Shown here: one piece after another, positions 24,060 to 36,960 of the stretch | How positions within the stretch are numbered: position 1 is the stretch's first letter | How the letters are laid out: each line of letters opens with the position of its first letter | DNA from: Nemopilema nomurai | Lineage: Eukaryota; Cnidaria; Scyphozoa; Rhizostomeae; Rhizostomatidae | Length of the DNA: 64,000 nucleotides | Reading direction: 5' to 3' | NCBI GenBank assembly: GCA_003864495.1 | Contig: ML133461.1 | Span: 1,332,414-1,396,413 of the forward strand | Position numbers and translations under genes: made by a program | Notes under the pieces: model-generated | What the model was told of the DNA's origin: nothing | The model's database searches: none | What the model saw: only the letters and a program-made list of their open reading frames with translations

Positions 24060-25083
24060 ATGTCGATGGCTGAAGTGCTTTACTACCATATCAGCTTAAC
24101 GAACGCCAGCTTAATTGTGATTCTCAACTTTGCCGAACTTGCTTTCCTTGTCAAACAGTATCGAAGGAGCCGAACTGTCGGCGTACACCAGAACGCAACT
24201 CCAATCATATTTCTTGGAAACCTGGCGTTATCGGATCTCTTAGTGGGCCTCTTAATCATACTGATCAAGGTTTTTGAGGAACTTATGCTTAAAGAAAGTG
24301 GCTTTGAAAATATAGCGAATGAGAAGTTTCATCATCTGATCAAATCCAGTGCCCTTCAAATGTCACTGCTGACATCCGTTTTCAACTTGATCTTGCTGAC
24401 TCTGGACCGACTGTTCGCCGCGCGTTCTCCCATTGCTTACCGCGCGCGCGCCACCAACAGACGGGCCTTCGTATTTACTGCTGTGACGTGGATTGTCTCA
24501 GTTGTACTCACCACCATCCACTACTTTGTTTCATACTACCGTATAAATAATTTCTTTAAATTTAACGCGGTAATATTTCCAGTAGTTGTTCTTCCAGCAA
24601 CGCTTGCGTTCGCTGTCTGCAACTTCCTCATCGTTAAGGCCGTGCGTGGACACGGATTGAGGCTACGTTCCATGACACGGAGTGCGGGTTGCCCCGTAAG
24701 CGGTCCGGCTACGATTACACGCAGCAGCAACACAAAACAGCAGCAACTGCATTGTTGCTGGCTCGAACACGGAGACTGAGAGACGGGTGGATACAGGGAG
24801 CCCAAGAGTCGCGTCACGTCTCCTGAGACGAGAACTCAGAATACATCGTCTTGCCTTGACAGTTGTTGTTGCCTTTATAACATGTTGGCTGCCATTGGCG
24901 ATTTATTGTCTCGTTCTGTTATTCAAAGCAAAACTTTACCATCATCTCAGCCTAAATATTGTGTTTACACTAGCCTTCTTCAATGCATCTATTGACCCGC
25001 TGGTGTACTTTTGTTTTAAAATCAATTTTTGGAGGAAAGCGAGAAAGCTATGCAGCATGTGTCGACGTCAAAGTCTCTCGTAA
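24060..25083 (+). pseudogene. Class A rhodopsin-like GPCR 3 with a frameshift in the third loop
   Basis: Paralogue of receptor 2. From the ATG at 24060 it reads LYYHISL, NFAELAF, NLALSDLLVG, LLTLDRLFA, Trp of TM4 and Pro of TM5, then runs into TGA at 24777-24779. TM6 and TM7 (TCWLPLAI, NASIDPLVYFCF) follow in the frame shifted by +1, open from 24700 to the stop at 25081-25083. Comparison with receptor 2 places the shift in the Thr/Ala-rich third loop, near 24700-24725, in a CAG/CAA-rich tract. Everything else is intact, including the splice-like leader, so it is a recent pseudogene, an allele, or an assembly error in a low-complexity tract. It also lacks the TM3 Cys. If real, the protein would lose TM6 and TM7. 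Confidence 0.75.
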
Positions 25084-27705
25084 GGGAATTCGTGCGGAGG
25101 AGAAAGTGTTTGTTTGAAAGGTGACCCAGCTGCACAAGGCCTAAACTTAGACGATGAATTTAACTTGTTTTTAAATTATTGCACTGTTGCATTTGTATGT
25201 CATTCGTGTTGTTCCGGTGATGATCTTTCAAGAGCCGAAACAGGAAGAACAGTCATTTTCTTCGAACGAAGCAAAAAACCACTTAAAAGAGGTTCTCTTG
25301 GAGATACATTTTTGCACCACAATGATCCAGGGATCCTAATGCAACGGTTTATGGTGATGACATCATCTGAATTTTGCCTCGTTTAGGTCCCATGTTTTAG
25401 AAAAATCGTGACATTTGACTGATGTTTCTAAGAATGTAGACGTCAAACAGTGGAATACTTTTGCAACACACGGTATTGCGCTAGAGAGCTCCATCGAACT
25501 GCATTGATAATATTTTCAGCTTGCTGATATGTTGTTTTCGCAAAGTGCCGTTGAGATGAAATCTAATATAGTTTTGATTACGTGCACTTCAATTATCTCG
25601 TTCGAGTTTTTAAAGTATTCGGCTGTCACTTGAAACCGGTTTTTTGCGTTCTCTCTTGTTTTTGTCTTTGCAGTTAATCAGGTTCTGTCCAATTAATATC
25701 ACGTATAGCTTATAATAAATAACACACTGTCATTTCGTGGTGACAAGGCCTGAAAATTAAAGATTAATAAGTTACTATCCCACAGTTATTCGTGATAGAT
25801 GATGTGTTTGTAACTGGTCTATAACCGGCATCTTCTCTTGTCGCCCAGATCTAAGAATAACCATCACCTAATATACCTACGAGTCTTGTCATTAAATAAG
25901 CCCCTGCTATAGCCATTATTATGGTTGAGATATTGCCTTGAGCAACGGTGGCTTGCTATGCTTCTTTGAGTTAGAAACACTCATATTTATGCTGAACTAA
26001 GTGAGCCAACCAATGACAAAATCTATAAGCAAAAACCCAAGACATTGAAGCATCAGTTATAGTTATGATGCACTAGCATAAGGTAATAGTTATGATGCAC
26101 TTGTCTCCTTCATCCATTCATTACTTCTAAACGTTGTCTAGTTGCTCAGTTGAACTCTGACTTACAGAAGGCAACAGCCAGTGCTCATGCAAAACTACCA
26201 GAACAAATAGTGCGTTCAATACTTTATCAATTAAAGAAATTTCTCAGAAAAGGCAATTAAAGATTGCCAATTTTTCTTAAACCGCAAAAAATTGTCGAAT
26301 GATCTTACCTCCATGCTCAAACAGAAGAAGAATGCACAATTGATAATGCGTTGTTTCTGTTTGCATGTTGACACATTATTGCCATTAGTGCTGCCTCCTG
26401 CGGGTTTGCTGTCATACTTGATGCAAAAGCTTGTCATTTTTGCATCCCCCACCCTGCCACATTATTCAAAGTCGATGTTGGCAGTCGAATAGCACACCGG
26501 CTGCAAGAAAAGCACTTTAGTTCTTTTTAGCTCGTCTTTGCTAATTCTTGGACCACTTTAGACTGAATTTGACCAAATTCATTGCAGGACACTTCTAGTT
26601 TCAATTTACTTTCCTAATGTTGCAAATACTGTGAATAGAATAGTAATAAATAGTAATAATTTTTTCACCAGAAGCTTCACAACGTACAACTTCTGATTGA
26701 CCATTTCAATAGATGAACACTATGACGTCATCGTTAATATGACATTTCCCGAACTTAATTGTTCCTTTTCATATCATTTTCCACCTGCCAGGCAATACCA
26801 ATCTATTCAGCAACGTAATTTCAGCAATTTCTGTATTTCTTTGTAGTGACTCCTTGGTCTACTTTCCATTGTCACACCATGTCATGCTGACACATTTTTT
26901 CGCTCTCCTCAGTCTAGACTTTTCCATCCTCATTACATCACAATTTCATCATCCTCTCTCATCCATCGTCAGCAAATTTATTCTTATATTAATCAGTATA
27001 AATATAATTGTAAAGTCAGTCAGAGTCAGTCGGAAACAGAGCTACAGAATACAGGCAACGCGTCGTCGCTCTCTCTATTTCTCTCTCGGCCTGGCTCCGC
27101 GTTCTCTTCTGCACATTAAATAAGTCACTTTTGGCTCGGATCCTCCATAGAGGTTGAGCAACGCAGTCGGTAGAAACCCATCTCAACTCGTTTCTACAGC
27201 TTGCTTAGGCTGGCTTGCAGACGTGCACCGTCGTGCCTTCTTAGTCTGCATCCATACTACCCCCTTTTATAACTTTCTTGCTTTTTGACATCCCGTTATT
27301 ACAGACTCTCATCATCGCAGACGCAGTATTTTGGTCCCAATGGTGTCTGAAGTATCCTAAGTTGGGCTAAAGTTCTTTCCTTCACGTTTAGAATTAGTTT
27401 CACCTTTGCAAGGCGTAATCTGAAAGTAAGCTTCTTTCTAAAAGCTGGTTGCCAAGCGTTTACAGAATTAACTTTTAGCGATATAATCGAGCACAAGCCA
27501 CGTGTCAACTAAATTATGACAATAAAAGCTTGATAATCGAGGAAAATCGTTTAACACAATGATGCAAAGCAATGGTGCAAAGGCGCATGCATCACTAGGA
27601 GGCTACTGCGAAAGAGGCAGAATCATAAGGAAGTCCACTCAGACGCCATTGAAAATTTTCATTGAAAACTTCTGCCGTGTCTGTTTCTAACAAATTTATT
27701 AAAAC
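25084..27705. other. Intergenic DNA before ADRM1
   Basis: No supported gene. A second perfect TGACGTCA is at 26723-26730. The ADRM1 promoter should lie at the right end; no TATA box is obvious. Confidence 0.55.
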
Positions 27706-30700
27706 ATGAGGCGCCTCTTTGGTAATTTGGGAGGTGATTCCTCTTCTTCGAAGAATCTAGTTGAATTCAGAGCGGGGAAGATGCACTTAAGAGGAACCAC
27801 TGTGACTGCAGATAAAAGAAAAGGACAACTGTACATTCACCAGAGCGACGACGCATTGATGCATTTTTGTTGGAAAGACAGGAAGACCGGTATTGTAGAA
27901 GATGTAAGTAATTTGTATAATTTTTTCAGTGACTCAAAATACCTTCAATAAATGGTATTCGTCATTGTTATTATTAAGTACTGTCAATACTTATTTTGTA
28001 TCTCAAGTACCATTGTGAATTATTATCACAGCTTTAAAATGATTAGAGTAGATATATATTCATTTTGTTTTTGCTGCCTTTTATTATAAAATCTTCATGG
28101 TCAGCAAGTTGAATTCTTCCCATTCATAGAACTTTGTTGTAAAAATTTGCAACCAATGCCATTTTTACGTGACTTTTTATATCCCCAATAAAAATGAAAC
28201 AGTAGGGTGATTATCCGGTCTGCAGAGTATGGCATTTTTCGATGAGACCTCCAGTGTGCACCACAAAAATTTCTGGTGTGCTGGTTTGCACCAGCTATTT
28301 CCCCTGTTGTGGTTAAAATTTGTAAATTTGCATTTCACCATAAAAATGCAAAGGATATATATAAATTTGCATTTCACCAATAGAAGCCCATAGACGCAAT
28401 AAATACTGACGTCTGGGAATTTCTTTGGAAATAAAATTTTGTGTCCAGCAAATTTTTGGTTACATAGGTAATCATTGAATATATATTTCATCCCAATAAC
28501 AAATAAGGACATTCACACATTTGTGCTGAAAAGGTTGGCTCTTGGGCTGTCACTTTAAACCTTTGCTAGCAAGTCTTATGATTTAAGAAGCTGCCAACCT
28601 CACCAGTCCCAGGTCTAGCATTATAAAACAAATGAATATGCAAAATTATAGCCCTGCTATTTTTTTCAAAAATACTTTAAATACACTTTTGAAGTATACT
28701 GTTGAAGATAGCGCAAATTTTTATTTTTACATGTGCTAAGTAAGATTCATGATATCTCAAATTGTTCATACACAACTGTACTCGTTTTTATCAGCCCAAA
28801 AAATGCCCAGTGTGCAACAGGTTTTGTACAATAATATCTCTAGTGTGCACATGCCATATTCTGAAGACTGGGTGATTATACATATAATTGCATGCTGGTA
28901 GTGGGCAAGGTGAAGAAAGGCATTTGGCAACTTTTTGCTTCTTGCTTCTTAATCTTCTAGCCATGAAATTTAATTATTAGCTATAAAATGAAGTCATTGT
29001 CCCTGCTCTCTATTGGACTGTAATAGGACCTCAAATTTAGATATGCCACATTACTAGTATCCCTGTGATTTAAATAAGTAAACTTTGTGTCTTGGGAGTT
29101 ATCTGGACGGTATTGTATAGTTTCTGCAAATAGCCCTATATTGGTTCATAGTTTGAAGTTGTTTTGGAAAAATTTTTTGAACAGATTGATTTTCATGTAG
29201 ACATATTTTCAGAAATGTATTGTCTTGTAACTTTAGACCATAGTGTTTGATAGCCCATTTTTCCCAGAAATTGATTTTGAAAGGAAAAGTATGTGGACAT
29301 GTTGGTACAATCATTCTTTATGCAAAAATTTTGAACATCACAAAACAAAAATAGGGTGGTTATTGCAGGAAAAAGCAGAACCTCATTTTTTGTATCCTTT
29401 AAATACTTTTTCATCTGACACTCTTCAGAGTATGCTCAGAAAAAGCTGATAAAATAAATAACCAGTTAAAGATCAAAAAGAGTAGAGGGCTGTAAATGAC
29501 CATTCAACATTCATTTCACAGCTTCTTTTTTGAAAGAGCCCAAGAGAGAAAACAAACTTCTTCTGATTTCAAGAAATGCTATTTAGCATAAAAATTTAGA
29601 CTAACTGCAAAGCACCTCAATGATTAATTAATATTAATTGTGATTTTTCATTCTTTCCTAAGGACCTCATAATTTTTCCTGATGATGCTGAGTACAAAAA
29701 AGTACCACAATGTACAACAGGAAGAGTGTTTGTTCTTAGATTCAAACTTTCAAGAAGGAAATTCTTTTTCTGGATGCAAGAGCCAAAGGATGAGAAGGAT
29801 GATGAATTCTCCAAAAAGATCAATGATTTGCTGAACAACCCACCGGCTGCGGGGAGCACAGGAGGTGCAAGTGGTTTGCCCCCAGGTCTTTCCTCACTTG
29901 GAGATCAACTCGGTATTGATATTTTACAGTGCTTCATTGAATAGAACTTCACAATTGCTAGAAAGAGCAGAGTCAGATTTTGCATACTGGCAGAACTAGC
30001 AGAACCAGTTAGTGTGTATTGACATTCAAAAGTTTTTTTAAATTTGCAGTTAATATCCTTTGGATATTGCTGACATTCCTTCTAATGTTAATTTTAACAA
30101 CATGAATTCAGAAAATATCTGTAAGTGCAATTACTATTTTGTGTGTACTTATTTTAGTTATTATTATAAGCACGAGGTACCACTTTTTAGGTGATTCTGG
30201 CCTTCAAACTCTGCTGAGCAGTATGGATCAGAATCAAATTATGCAGCTTCTAAATGGGACAGGGCTTGGTGAGTCAAGCTTAAGGCCTACAACTGCAGCC
30301 AGCAACAGTGGGTAAGTAGATGCAATTGATTCATGAATTTTACGAAAAATATTTTGTAAGAGAATTGAGTTTTTAATGTTTGTCAGTATGTATTTCAATG
30401 TTCAATGATAATGAAATAACCCTGCTTGTTTGCAAGTAATATATACCTCCATCCATCTAGTTCAAAAAATATGCACAGAAGAAGTGTAGTTCTACTAATA
30501 AATACAAAATAGGAATCAGATTGTTATCTGACCTGTATGCATGGCACTGAATGATGTTCCAAGAGGTTTCACTAAAATCAGCAACATCACTCATTAGGGC
30601 CGTCTACTGACTGTGAAGTTTTTTACAAACTTGATTTAAAAAAAGGTGTTAAGTAATGTTCACAATGTTGTATGATATGACACGTTAACCCATGTCATAA

Positions 30701-33458
30701 CATATAGCAAAAGATAAATTCATATCCGCTAGGTCTAAGATTTGCAGACTTTTGTATCGTATGTATGTTTATAATGTGGCCCAAATAGCAAAAATTCAGA
30801 GTTATTGACCTTTATCTCAAATAGTTCATTAAATGCAACTTATTCAAGTGTAGGGCATTTTCCTCATTGGTTTTTTAGGGTAGACACGATATCTTTAGAA
30901 ACTGTTTATAAGCTTTTTCATTAAGCTTCTTGCACTGCTTTAAAAAACCTGTTCTATGCAAGATACTTGGCATAATGATTATCATACTAAATTGTTTTCA
31001 TTTGTCACAAAGCAACTCTAGGCCAGAAACGCAATCGTCAACGACATCTGGGGCCACAAAAGAGTCGTCTTCCAAACCCACATCGAAGACACCAACGTCT
31101 GCTGCTGCAGCCCCAAAGTCAAGCAACCCAACAGTGCAGTTGAGTGATCTGCAGAGCATTCTGGCGGACATGAACTGTAAGTTGGTTAGAAGCATGAGTT
31201 TTAGCAAAGAATAGACACATTTTTCTTAGACTAAATCGGAGTCATTGTCCTGGTCGTATCTGCAAAAGTGCTTGTCACTGCTTCCTATTTTGGAGAAGTT
31301 ATTTGTGATTTGAAGGAGTTAGAATTTAAAGAAGCCTATCTTTTTCCTATCTTTTTCCTATCTTTTTCCTATCCTATCTATGTCAGACAGTTGGTTGAGC
31401 AAGTAGAGCGATGGGTGTGTTGGTATTTAATGTTGATCCTAAAGCTCCGTTGCTTTTTTAGCTAAATATATATACAGAGACATAAGTTTGCAAATGCTGC
31501 TGTCTAACTCAATGATCTTTTGCTTTTCTTCTATCAAATTGATAAATTTTAATAAATAGTGACAATAGTTAAGCAATGATCTTTTGCTTTTCTTCTATCA
31601 AATTAATAAATTTTAATAAATAGTGACAATAGTTAAGCAATGATCTTTTGCTTTTCTTCTATCAAATTAATAAATTTTAATAAATAGTGACAATAGTTAA
31701 GCAATGATCTTTTGCTTTTCTTCTATCAAATTAATAAATTTTAATAAATAGTGACAATAGTTAAGCTGTTTTCCAAATTAGCACGTAATAATCGCCTCGT
31801 TCTTCTCTAACAGCACAACAGCAAGGCCAGGAACCTGGTAGGTCAATACTCTTTCTACCTATTTGAATCGTGGCTGCTTTTTTTCTTGAGGAAACCAACA
31901 GCATTCTATCGCTTCTCAGACGTTGACCAAATTAAGTTGAACACAGCTTTTTCATTTTCTTACAACTAGAATTGATCTGAATTCCATAGCAAAGGCAAGT
32001 TTATCACATCTTCTATCAATATAATGTTATGATTCGATTGGTGGCCTTCCAGTTCCATTTTCTGCCAATGTTCTCTTTACCAAAAAGAGATTTCGAGCAT
32101 TGTGAACTCTCAATAATTGTATTCTTTAATATTAATTCACTATCTTATATTATTACCGTTTATTGATTCACCTAATAAACCTATTCAATGATGGCGCTTA
32201 TTATTTAATGAAGCCATGTTGTTTCCGTGCCAGCATTTCCATCTAACACTGCCAGTGAACCTCTTTTATCTGCACCCTTTCCTCCTTTCTTCCGGCAGTC
32301 TTTCTGTAGGCCTTAGAGGTATTGCAGTGACTCTTTCTCACCCTGCTTATTCTTGCTGTTGTAGTTGATTTATCCACGGCCATCAACACAGACTCATTAG
32401 CTCCACTGCTTGCTGACTCCGATACGAGGAAGCGCCTGTCCCAGTTTTTGCCTGAGGTCAGCGAACTCACAAACTCAGAGAACGAAATCAAACAGACGAT
32501 CCAGTCTCCGCAGTTCCGGCAGGTACGTTCCAAGATCTTTTGGCGTTTTTGCTAAAACTTAATAACTTGATGGCTCTATATTGTCAGTACTGCTGCAAAG
32601 ATGCCTAAAGCCAGAAGGAAGGTGTTCTCGAAACTCTGGGCTTTCACATGGATCTGGACTTCCTGGAAATACAACTTTACAACTTAAGTGAATTGTTACA
32701 GTACTGCCCTGCGTTTGATCGATGTCTTTTGGTCTTAAGATCACTCTACAAGTCTTTACATTGCAATTTCTCCAGTTTTTTTGCTTTCATCTAAGAGGAA
32801 GAGACTTACTTTTGACAGTTGTAAGCTGTTTTATTTGCTATAGTTTGCGAGCAATTTTTCAAAATGGCCATCATTCGTACCATGACCCTGACCATCACTT
32901 TTTCAGGCCTTGTCCTCATTCAGTGTTGCTTTGCATTCTGGTCAGCTGGCGCCGCTGATTCAACAGTTTGGGTTGGGTCCAGAAGCAATGCAGGCTGCTA
33001 CAAGTGGGGGTAAGCTCACTGGCCGAATGACGCTTTTTGTTCGGGGGGGGGGGGTTTCATTAGCATAGTAGAAGGCTTCTTTGATTAATAGGCAGTCTAT
33101 CGAAAGATTTATCGAAAGACGGTTTATCGAATGATTCTAGGGGAAGGGGGCACTGAAGCTAAACTTTGCGAATATTGTAGTAAATTTGGGTTTGATTACC
33201 GCCCACAAGTCCATGTTAAATTGGTAGAAGATTTAAATGATAGCGATAGGGGGGCGTGTGTCTCTTCGCCCAATTATCACCATGAAGGTAGTGGTTGCTT
33301 CTAATGACCAAGGACTTATCTGTCTGTTGCCAGACACCATGTTCATTTCTGTCGTTTTCTCCCCCGCAACAGATATAATGGCATTTGTCAAGGCCCTTCA
33401 GAACCTGGACGACAACAAATCGACCGAAGAAGACCACGACATGGGCAAAGTTGACTAA
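27706..33458 (+). CDS. ADRM1: Proteasomal ubiquitin receptor ADRM1/Rpn13
   Basis: Eight exons: 27706-27903, 29663-29912, 30191-30311, 31013-31176, 31814-31837, 32365-32522, 32907-33009 and 33373-33458, giving 367 residues (human 407). It captures ubiquitinated substrates at the 19S proteasome via Rpn2 and recruits the deubiquitinase UCH37/UCHL5. The N-terminal Pru domain (about residues 15-125) is clear: [42 protein letters not shown] and [10 protein letters not shown] Ser/Thr/Ala/Pro-rich linker follows. The C-terminal DEUBAD domain starts around [14 protein letters not shown] and continues through [26 protein letters not shown] and [12 protein letters not shown], ending in an acidic tail. 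Exon 5 is only 24 bases. A hAT element fills part of intron 1 and a 64-bp minisatellite lies in intron 4. Confidence 0.95.
28215..28871. mobile_element. Non-autonomous hAT-type element in ADRM1 intron 1
   Basis: Terminal inverted repeats of 20 bp (left CCGGTCTGCAGAGTATGGCA; right, reverse-complemented, CCAGTCTTCAGAATATGGCA; 17 of 20 match). It is flanked by a perfect 8-bp duplication GTGATTAT (28207-28214 and 28872-28879), the hAT signature. Subterminal AGTGTGCA motifs occur near both ends. There is no transposase frame. Confidence 0.85.
31511..31766. repeat. 64-bp minisatellite, four units
   Basis: Four head-to-tail units start at 31511, 31575, 31639 and 31703. They are nearly identical; the first differs at one base (ATTGATAAA against ATTAATAAA). 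It lies in ADRM1 intron 4. A shorter tandem of an 11-bp CTATCTTTTTC unit occurs just upstream at about 31336-31371. Confidence 0.97.
33043..33054. repeat. Run of 12 G in ADRM1 intron 7
   Basis: Twelve consecutive G, 34 bases after the donor at 33010. G-runs near donors can act as splicing enhancers. This is also a tract prone to length error in sequencing. Confidence 0.95.
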
Positions 33459-36138
33459 AGCAAGTCAGTGCTAAAAGCGTTGATGTAGTTTCAAACAGAC
33501 CACTTTATCGTTCTTCTATTTGTTCATGTCCTAAAAATTGATATACAAGGGAGTCCGTTGGTGTTTCTAGCTACGTTTCTAACCATCTTGCGTGCCAAGG
33601 GTTGTTGTCTTCGATAATACTAGAATAGTGCTGTTAGCGCTTTTCCCTTCTTTGTTTTTATTGTTTCCTTTCCGTTTTTCCTCCTCTTTCTTTCCCTATT
33701 TTTCTATTCATTTATTTCTTCGCCGCGTTTGCCTTCTCCTTCTTCCTTTTTTGCGTTACTACCGGATTTTGGTACTAAAAAGATTTCTATGCGTATCTAT
33801 GCTTCATGGGAAGATGTTGTTTTTGAATACGGACTGGTTTAGGAAATTTCAAATGCCCTTCATCAACGAAGTCGACAAACATTTGAAAACATAGGTTTGA
33901 ATCCATAGGAGAAGGTGCTGTCTCACTTTTCAGGGCCTTAAGTTTAAGATTAAAGCTTGGGGTTGAATGGACCAAAAGGCTTAACTATAAAGTCCTAACT
34001 CAGGATTGAGTTTCATCATTCCTCTTAATATTGCACTTGCTTTATTTAGATGTCATCAACAATCTTGATTTCATAGTGCAACATTTGATAGTAAACATTT
34101 ATTTGGAAATGAAGTGGCCTACTTTCATATAAGCCCTTTTACTGCGGAAATGTGGGTCTAAGGCTAAGTGGTTTCGAATGAGCATAACGGCGTACTCGGG
34201 TCTCTCACCGCAAAGGACTTCAAGACGGGAAAGCGCACTATGGAAAGCCGTACCTATCTAAATACGCTTTTGTTGTGTTTTATTTTCGGGAATAGCCCTG
34301 GTAAAGTAGTGCGATCGACGCATCAAAAAGGAATTATCCCTGAAAAGTTGTCTGAGTCTGCCGGTGGATGCACATTTGTGAGCAGTAGAGATAGCATCCA
34401 ACGTGGGCTGCTTTGATGAAAAGCTTGATAGACAAATGACTAAGGCGTTAAAGGAGCTGCTACCCCCTTACCCACTGCAGCTGCCTGTTTGGCTCTTGAC
34501 TGATCAAAACGACTAAGCCTCAACTAATCTTAGCTGACACCCCTCCCCATGACCTTGAAAATTTCTCTTCAAGCTAGACGAAAGCTATCTTTGAAGATTA
34601 GTTATCAGTTCTGATTAAGGGCCGCACAGACAGAACTATGCGGCAAGTTTTTAAAAGAGAATAGCGTGCTCGAACTGTAAATCCGCATGTTTGGGACAGT
34701 TTGGTGGAACAACGTTGCCGTGTTTGGCGGTAGATGAGTTGGAAAGCTTTAAACCAGGACCGCATTTTCGACTGTGGGGGCCCTGGGCCAAAAGCTGATG
34801 GGGTCCCCTAAAATAGGCCAAGGAACTCGTGTCGTGCTACTCGATGCATTAACAGCACTTTGTGTAAGCCAAACAAAATTATGCATGGGACCCCAAAAAA
34901 TTAACAACCTTGGGGTGGTCCCCGGGCCTGGCCCAAGCAGGCCCATGGGTAAACGCGTCACTGCTTCAAACCTTCTGGTAAGTAAATAATTATATGGCTT
35001 TGGCTTTAGCAGCTCCCTTTGGCTGCCCCTTGCTGGCATGTTAAATTTGAGATGGCAGTTGTTTGCTGTTTACCTGCCGACGCGGGACACGCAACATTTA
35101 CTGTGTCGCTCAATTGAAGCAAATATTTCGATTTACGAAAGAGTTATTGAGTAACATTCACTGACAACACATCATTGTTTGAAATAACCAAACTCAAGTC
35201 TTGAGTGTCTTTCTTTCGAAGGTTGAATAGGAATTTCTTTTATCAGGATACTTTAAGGCCAAAAGCCTTCTATTCAGTTAATGTTTTAAAGGCATAAAAG
35301 AGATTGTCTTACAATGTCTGAAAGAACCCGAAATGTTGTAGTCATGGAAACATGTGATTCCGCTGTAATAGAACGTCCAATATTATTATTTTCATGAATA
35401 TTGTAATAGGGATTGGGTTGCGAAGGGGGCGGAGGAGGGGGCATTGGGGCATTAAAACGAGCATGCTGCAATCTACAGACGCACTTCGTCACATGAACTT
35501 GCGAATGTATTATAGAACAGAGGGTTGAAGAGCAGGGCAAGATGACTAGATAATTAGGATATCAAGATACAGGCATTGGGATCTGAAGGTGATATAGGCA
35601 AACACTGTAAGAACGATGCAGCTCGAAGTCTATTCCAGATGCTGACACCGTGTTGTATACAATCTTCTTGAATAGTGACCTTCTGCCTTCCCATTTGTCA
35701 TCAACTCTTTAGGACTAGGCAACAGTTGTACCGTTTTTTGGACTGGGTCGCCTATAACATGTTTATTTTTAGCCGATAGGAGAGAATACTGCCGTTAAAG
35801 ATGCATTCAAATCACTTAAGCCGTTCTTTGTACATATGATCAGGGCATATGAAGCAATTTTGCATCCCAGCATGCTACCTTTAAGGTGGAAATCTAAATT
35901 CATGTCCCAAAGAAAAGACGATCAAAATTAGGGATAATCGTCCTTGATCCAGCAAAAACATATTGTTCGGAAAAAAAGACTCTGGAAGTCAGACAGAACA
36001 CTAATTGGATGTCGTCATTAAAAAACATACAATAGATTAAACGCCAAACTCGGGTTGGTTAACAAAATGTGTTGAATAATGTCAATTGCTAATCCACTAA
36101 ACGCCATTGGATGAAGACAACTATGCACAAAACATGTT
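33459..36138. other. Intergenic DNA between ADRM1 and the coiled-coil gene
   Basis: No supported gene. The 3' untranslated regions of two converging genes fall here. A GC-rich patch with GGGCC-type words at 34776-34945 looks like decayed repeat DNA, but I could not pair its ends. Confidence 0.5.
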
Positions 36139-36960
36139 TCATTTCGAAGAATTGACTGCAGTTCCTGCTTGGGGGTATTTAGGCGGGGGTTGCACCTCTC
36201 GACACTTGGAGTATGATGACAAGAGCTCTCGCAGGGTGGACTCCATGGCGACTCGCTTCTTCTTGAACTCCTCGCACACCAACTCGCTGTTGGTCATTTG
36301 AATTTCCAGTTCCTTCAGCCTCACAGACGCGGCATCGCGCCGTCTTCTTGCAATGTAGTAGTCCTGCTCCATTCGACTCAGCCTGCTCTCCACACTCTCT
36401 GCTGCCTGTGTTTGCTTCTCCTCTCGTCTTCTCTTCAAATCGCGCTCTTTGGCCGAGTGTTCGAGCTCCACCTCAACTTGGTCCTTCTTTTTCGAAAGAT
36501 CAGAAACTTTATTTTCTTGCTTTTCGATAGTCATCTCCAAATCCATTATTCTAGACCTAGCTGCTTGCAGTTTTTCCTTGGCAGTGAAGTAATTGGTTTT
36601 TAAAATGTGCAAACTCTTTTCTGCCTGTACAATCTCCTCTGCAGGAATTTGAGTAATACTTTTGTTCCACTCGCCTAACCGTACCAGATGTCCTTGTTTT
36701 TCATCTAATCTGTTCAACGAATATTTCAATTTTTCCTGCGCTTTGCGAAGATCTTCTTCTTTCTCTCCGGTCTGCATCGTCAACTCCGACATCTTCACAA
36801 ACGCAGCGTGTGTCTTCCTCTTGAGAATATTTCGTTCTTCGATGCACTTTCTTTCCGTTTCTTCCAACACCTTAATATTTTCCGCCATATCAGCCATTTT
36901 TTCTTTGATTGCAACAAAGCCAGCTTTAACCCCTCGATCTATATGAGCCGCTGTCGCCAT
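36139..36960 (-). CDS. Intronless tropomyosin-like coiled-coil protein
   Basis: Uninterrupted 273-residue frame from the ATG at 36960. Residues about 15-250 are almost entirely heptad-patterned, rich in Lys, Glu, Arg and Gln with few helix breakers (one Pro near residue 107). The last 20 or so residues leave the coil (VQPPPKYPQAGTAV). Length and composition are close to a 284-residue tropomyosin, a dimeric actin-filament-binding coiled coil, but the canonical tropomyosin ends are not evident. The alternative is a generic coiled-coil protein. Most tropomyosin genes have several introns, so the lack of any intron suggests retroposition or intron loss. Confidence 0.7.
   Translation of the reverse strand: MATAAHIDRGVKAGFVAIKEKMADMAENIKVLEETERKCIEERNILKRKTHAAFVKMSELTMQTGEKEEDLRKAQEKLKYSLNRLDEKQGHLVRLGEWNKSITQIPAEEIVQAEKSLHILKTNYFTAKEKLQAARSRIMDLEMTIEKQENKVSDLSKKKDQVEVELEHSAKERDLKRRREEKQTQAAESVESRLSRMEQDYYIARRRRDAASVRLKELEIQMTNSELVCEEFKKKRVAMESTLRELLSSYSKCREVQPPPKYPQAGTAVNSSK

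Noticed and set aside
28177..28512. 111-codon - strand frame
   Set aside because: Overlaps the hAT element in ADRM1 intron 1 and resembles no transposase.
34749..35039. Overlapping frames in a GC-rich patch on both strands
   Set aside because: Low-complexity GGGCC-rich sequence, probably decayed repeat; no paired ends or domain.
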